Shown piece by piece: positions 60,899-64,000 of a stretch of 64,000 nt of DNA. The notes beneath the pieces are model-generated. The model was given only the letters and a program-made list of their open reading frames with translations, was not told the origin of the DNA and ran no database searches. The stretch's first letter is position 1; the number at the start of each line of letters is the position of its first letter. Source of the DNA: Xenophilus sp. L33 (GTDB lineage: Bacteria; Pseudomonadota; Gammaproteobacteria; Burkholderiales; Burkholderiaceae_C); assembly GCF_009765735.1 (NCBI RefSeq), contig NZ_LMUW01000026.1, positions 36,921 through 100,920 of the forward strand, given 5' to 3'. A program made the translations under genes and the position numbers.

Positions 60899-61648
60899 CT
60901 ACTTGAGCCGCGCCAGCCGCTCGCGGCCGGCCGCTGCAGCCTCCGATTGCGGATAGGCCTTGGTCAGGTCGTCGAGCGTCTTGCGCGCGGCCTTGGTGTC
61001 CTTGAGTTCGATCTGGCAATTGGCGATCGACAGCACCGCCTCGGGCGCCTTCGCATGGTCGGGCGCCAGAGAGAGCATCGACCTGAAATTGGCGATCGCC
61101 TCGTTGTAGTTGCGGGTCGCGTATTGCGCGTTGCCGAGCCAGAACAGCGCCGAGGCGTTGTAGCCGCTCTGGGGGTAGCGCTTGACGAAGTCGGCGAAGG
61201 CGGTCTGCGCCTGCGCGAACTGGCCGGCCCGGAAGACGCCGAGCGCCGACTCGAAGTCGGCCTTCTCCTTCGGGTCGGCGGTGAATTCGCGGCCGTCGAC
61301 CGAGACGGTCGAGGGCGCGTTCTGCTTGGCCTGGTCGTCGGCCGCCTGCTTCTGCTGCTGCAACTCGCTCAGGCTGCGTTGGAGCTGCTCGTTCTGGCCG
61401 GTCATCTTGGCCATGTCGCCGCGCATCTGCTCGATCTGGTTCTGCAGGTCGAGCAGGCTGCGCCGCAACTGGGCGCTCTCGTCACTGGCGCGCTGTTCGC
61501 TCTGCTGGCGCATCGTCTCGACCCGCTGGCGCAGGTCGAGGATGGCCTTGCGAGCCTCGTCGTCCTCGAACAGCGCGGCGTTCGCACCGACCGAGAGACA
61601 GGCCAGCGCGGCCGCGAGGACGGGCCCTCGCCACAAGACAGGTCGCAT
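60899..61648 (-). CDS. cpoB: Tol-Pal-associated cell division coordinator CpoB (YbgF)
   Basis: The 249-aa precursor has a Sec signal peptide (MRPVLWRGPVLAAALACLSVGANAALF), a coiled-coil trimerisation region at about 35-110 (ILDLRQRVETMRQQSEQRASDESAQLRRSLLDLQNQIEQMRGDMAKMTGQNEQLQRSL type), and three TPR-like repeats at about 130-245. It coordinates peptidoglycan synthesis with outer-membrane constriction through TolA and PBP1B. It lies 2 bp after pal, and tcdA follows. The length is normal for the family. Confidence 0.93.
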   Translation of the reverse strand: MRPVLWRGPVLAAALACLSVGANAALFEDDEARKAILDLRQRVETMRQQSEQRASDESAQLRRSLLDLQNQIEQMRGDMAKMTGQNEQLQRSLSELQQQKQAADDQAKQNAPSTVSVDGREFTADPKEKADFESALGVFRAGQFAQAQTAFADFVKRYPQSGYNASALFWLGNAQYATRNYNEAIANFRSMLSLAPDHAKAPEAVLSIANCQIELKDTKAARKTLDDLTKAYPQSEAAAAGRERLARLK

Positions 61649-61650
61649 GA

Positions 61651-62160
61651 TCAGCGGTAGCTGATTTCAGCGAAGCGGTTCTGCGCCCAGACGTCTTCGC
61701 CGCTGCCGGTGGCGACCGGCTTTTCCTTGCCGAAGCTCACCGCCTCGATCTGGGAGTCGCTCACGCCGAGCAGGACCAGCGACTTGCGCACCGCCTCCGA
61801 ACGCTTCTGGCCCAGGGCCAGGTTGTATTCGCGGCCGCCGCGCTCGTCGGTGTGGCCTTCGATGGACACGTGACGCTGCGGGTTGGCCTTCAGGAAGCGG
61901 GCATGGCCATCGATGATGGCCTGGAATTCGGGCTTGACCGTGTAGCTGTCGAAGTCGAAATAGACGATCCGCGCGACGCCGACCGGACCCTGCGCGGTCT
62001 GTGCGTTCGGGTCGATCGTGACCGGCGCGACGCCGCTGGCCGAGCCCGAGCCATTCATCGCGCCGCTGTCGACCACCGGCGCGTTGTTCAGCTTGGTGCC
62101 CGACGAGCAGCCGGCGATGAGGGCCACGATGGCCAGTGAATAAATCGTGCGTTTCAACAT
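61651..62160 (-). CDS. pal: Peptidoglycan-associated lipoprotein Pal
   Basis: The 169-aa precursor has a lipobox (YSLAIVALIAGCSSG, Cys18), a Gly/Ser/Ala-rich linker and a C-terminal OmpA-like domain with the peptidoglycan-binding signature (GHTDERGGREYNLALGQKRSEAV). It links the outer membrane to peptidoglycan and to TolB. An AGGAG ribosome site lies 8 bases before the ATG at 62160; the longer in-frame start is not needed. It sits between tolB and cpoB. Confidence 0.96.
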   Translation of the reverse strand: MLKRTIYSLAIVALIAGCSSGTKLNNAPVVDSGAMNGSGSASGVAPVTIDPNAQTAQGPVGVARIVYFDFDSYTVKPEFQAIIDGHARFLKANPQRHVSIEGHTDERGGREYNLALGQKRSEAVRKSLVLLGVSDSQIEAVSFGKEKPVATGSGEDVWAQNRFAEISYR

Positions 62161-62180
62161 TTTCGGACTCCTCAGGTTAA

Positions 62181-63497
62181 TCATTGCTTTTGAAACGGAC
62201 CCCAGTCCGGTTCGCGGATGTCGCCCGCCTGGCCCGCCAGGCGGGCCTTGATCTTTCCGTCCAGCGTGGTCGTCATCAGCGCTTCCTTGCCCTGCAGGCG
62301 GGTCGCGTAGACGATCAGCTTGCTGTTCGGGGCAAAGCTGGGTCGCTCGTCCGCCGTGGTGTCGGTGAGCGATTGGACGTTGCCGGTTGCGAGCTCCATG
62401 ACGTGCAATTTGAACCCGCCGCCGACGCGCGAGATGTAGGCCAACCACCGGCCATCGGGGCTGATCGACGGAGAAATGTTGTAGTTTCCGTCGAAGGTGA
62501 CCCGCGTCGGGTTGCCGCCGGTGGATCCCATCTTGTAGATCTGCGGCGCGCCGCCGCGATCGCTGGTGAAGTAGATCGTGCCGCCGTCCGCCGAGAACAC
62601 CGGCTCGGTGTCGATGCTGCTGCTCTCGGTGAGGCGGCGCGGCTCGCCGCCGTTGGACGAGATGGTGTAGAGCTGCGAGCCGCCGTCGCGGCTCAGGGTG
62701 ACCGCCAGCGTGCTGCCGTCCGGCGCCCAGGCCGGCGCGCTGTTCGAACCCTTGAAGTTCGCCACCAGCCGGCGCTGGCCGCTGGCGACGTTGTGCACGT
62801 AGACCACGGGCTTGCGCGATTCGAAGGACACGTAGGCCAGCTGCGTGCCGTTGGACGACCAGCGCGGCGAGATGATCGGCTCCGGGCTGGCCAGCGCGGC
62901 CTGCGCGTTCTCGCCGTCGGCGTCGGCCACCCACAGGGTGAAGCGGCTGCCGTTCTTGGTGACGTAGGCGATGCGCGTGGAGAAGATGCCGCGTTCGCCG
63001 GTGAGCTTCTCGTAGACGTAGTCGGCGATGCGGTGGGCCGCCAGGCGCAGGTCGCCCTGCGGCACGGTGTAGCTCTGGCCACCGAGGTCCGAGCCCTTGA
63101 CCACGTCCCAGAGCCTGAAGTTGACGTTGAAGCGGCCATCGCCCTGACGGGTTACGCTGCCGGCGACCAGCGAGTCGGCGGTGCGCTGGCGCCAGAGGCT
63201 GAGGTCGGGCCGCGAGGTTTCATCGAGTGCCTGGCCCGACGCATCGACGCCGCGGAACTGGCCGCTGCGTTCGAGGTCGGCCTGCACGATCGCCGAGATC
63301 TTTTGAGGAGAACTTTCTTCTCCCTTGAACGGCGCAATCGCGATCGGCAACTGCGTCACGCCCACGCCGGAGACCTCGACCCGAAACTGGGCCAGCACCG
63401 GAAGCGCGGGGGAGGCAGCAAGGGCCGCAATCAAGGCGCGGCGTGCGAAAAACGATGAAGAAGGGGTTGGGGAAAAGTCTGGCAACGGCTTTTTCAT
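62181..63497 (-). CDS. tolB: Tol-Pal system beta-propeller protein TolB
   Basis: The 438-aa precursor has a signal peptide (FFARRALIAALAASPALPVLAQ, cleavage about residue 38), an N-terminal D1 domain (FRVEVSGVGVTQLPIAIAPF) and a six-bladed beta-propeller from about residue 180 with repeated PxWSPDGxxLAY-like motifs (SPRWSSNGTQLAYVS, APAWAPDGSTLAV, SPSISPDGRWLAYIS). It is the periplasmic hub of Tol-Pal. The ATG at 63497 (MKKPLPDFSP) is chosen over the open frame above it. No tolQRA genes precede it; msbA is divergent, so this gene starts its own transcript. Confidence 0.94.
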   Translation of the reverse strand: MKKPLPDFSPTPSSSFFARRALIAALAASPALPVLAQFRVEVSGVGVTQLPIAIAPFKGEESSPQKISAIVQADLERSGQFRGVDASGQALDETSRPDLSLWRQRTADSLVAGSVTRQGDGRFNVNFRLWDVVKGSDLGGQSYTVPQGDLRLAAHRIADYVYEKLTGERGIFSTRIAYVTKNGSRFTLWVADADGENAQAALASPEPIISPRWSSNGTQLAYVSFESRKPVVYVHNVASGQRRLVANFKGSNSAPAWAPDGSTLAVTLSRDGGSQLYTISSNGGEPRRLTESSSIDTEPVFSADGGTIYFTSDRGGAPQIYKMGSTGGNPTRVTFDGNYNISPSISPDGRWLAYISRVGGGFKLHVMELATGNVQSLTDTTADERPSFAPNSKLIVYATRLQGKEALMTTTLDGKIKARLAGQAGDIREPDWGPFQKQ

Positions 63498-63567
63498 GCA
63501 GTTCGGAGAGGTTTCCGAGGATTTAGTTTCTTGTCTCGGACGCAACGAGGCCCAATGGTACACATTG

Positions 63568-63581
63568 CGATGCGTGCATCG
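63568..63581. promoter_or_regulatory. Palindrome in the tolB-msbA intergenic region
   Basis: CGATGC (63568-63573) is mirrored by GCATCG (63576-63581) with GT between. It lies 71 bp from tolB and 62 bp from the msbA-type start, in the only region that can hold both promoters. TAGAAT at 63629-63634 may be a -10 box for the plus-strand gene. Confidence 0.35.
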
Positions 63582-63642
63582 TCACAAAAGGTATATCAGC
63601 CGGCTCAGTCCTACATCGACACGGCTCGTAGAATGCGCCGCC

Positions 63643-64000
63643 ATGCAGCCTTTCCCCGCCGCCGACGAGGCGCGCCCTCCCCTGACCCGCCGACTCGCGC
63701 GGCTGATGACCTGGTTCGGAGGCTCGCGCAACTGGTGGGCACTCGGCATCTTCACCGCCGCCATCGCAGCGCTGACCGAACCGCTGATGGCCGCGCTGCT
63801 CAAGCCATTGCTGGATCGCGGTTTCACCCGTGGCCAATTGGCGTTGTGGACCGTGCCAGTGGCCATCATCCTGATCTTCCTGGTGCGCGGCGTGGCGCAA
63901 TTCATTTCCCAATACGCATTGGCGCGGATCGCCAACGAAGGCATGCAGGGCCTGCGCCGCATGCTGTTCCAGCGCGTGCTCGAAGCCGAGCTGAACCTCT
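63643..64000 (+). CDS. msbA: Lipid A export ABC transporter MsbA, N-terminal part
   Basis: The first 119 residues are visible; the gene runs off the window. The start is ATG CAG CCT TTC at 63643. It has a hydrophilic N-terminus and two hydrophobic helices (GSRNWWALGIFTAAIAALTEPLMAALLKPLL and LWTVPVAIILIFLVRGVAQFISQYALARIANEG), then MQGLRRMLFQRVLEAELNL, matching the permease half of type IV exporters such as MsbA. Envelope genes (lptFG, tol-pal) on the same stretch support this. The ATPase domain is not visible, so another ABC exporter remains possible. Confidence 0.82.
   Translation, partial: MQPFPAADEARPPLTRRLARLMTWFGGSRNWWALGIFTAAIAALTEPLMAALLKPLLDRGFTRGQLALWTVPVAIILIFLVRGVAQFISQYALARIANEGMQGLRRMLFQRVLEAELNL

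Overview
The window reads as core chromosome of a high-GC betaproteobacterium, most likely order Burkholderiales and family Comamonadaceae (Variovorax-like). The signs are the gene order rimP-nusA-infB-rbfA-truB-typA, ratA/rnfH divergent from smpB, pepA-holC divergent from lptF-lptG, dapC-dapD-(pilU-like)-dapE-prmB, and tolB-pal-cpoB-tcdA. The genus is inference. I see no insertion sequence, phage, CRISPR array or rRNA. Genes are tightly packed; many start codons overlap the preceding stop, several using GTG or TTG.

Layout. 1-5939: the end of an unknown gene, a secreted hypothetical, then a LysR regulator divergent from a row of DUF3100 membrane protein, M20 amidohydrolase and L-serine ammonia-lyase, which looks like an inducible catabolic unit. 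5946-7817: argC (short type) divergent from a second LysR gene. 7827-11677: guaB and guaA with a Phd/VapC-type toxin-antitoxin pair lodged between them, under a promoter framed by two inverted repeats. 11811-15403: DUF4124 protein, rnfH-ratA, smpB, then an ECF sigma factor, a membrane anti-sigma candidate and a small lipoprotein with YxFxxD motifs. 15490-24657: EamA exporter, typA, truB, rbfA, infB, nusA, rimP (all minus strand), with a promoter and a premature terminator in the rimP leader. 24799-31489: MFS protein and a complete yejABEF-type peptide ABC transporter, divergent from fabI.

31527-38581: fabI, a signal-peptide-bearing ATP-dependent DNA ligase (Lig E type), a large PLP amino-acid decarboxylase, tRNA-Ser(GGA), a coiled-coil hypothetical, a single-domain response regulator and an amino-acid-binding lipoprotein. 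38581-45578: holC, pepA, lptF, lptG, a CbiX-type chelatase, a CysB-type regulator, a methionine-type aminotransferase and a DUF3309 microprotein. 45656-58367: hrpA, argA, dapC, dapD, a PilU-like ATPase, dapE, prmB and an ABC-F ATPase. 58381-59996: three small unknown genes and tRNA-Lys(TTT). 60045-64000: tcdA, cpoB, pal, tolB, and the start of an msbA-type gene running off the window.

Themes: translation and ribosome biogenesis (rimP to typA, smpB, ratA, prmB, hrpA, ABC-F), purine synthesis (guaAB), lysine/diaminopimelate and arginine synthesis (dapC/D/E, argA, argC), envelope building (lptFG, msbA, tol-pal, fabI) and peptide/amino-acid uptake. The least explained parts are the LysR/DUF3100/M20/serine-lyase unit, the toxin-antitoxin insertion in the gua region, the sigma/anti-sigma/lipoprotein unit, the rimP leader and the small-gene pocket near 58.4-59.9 kb.
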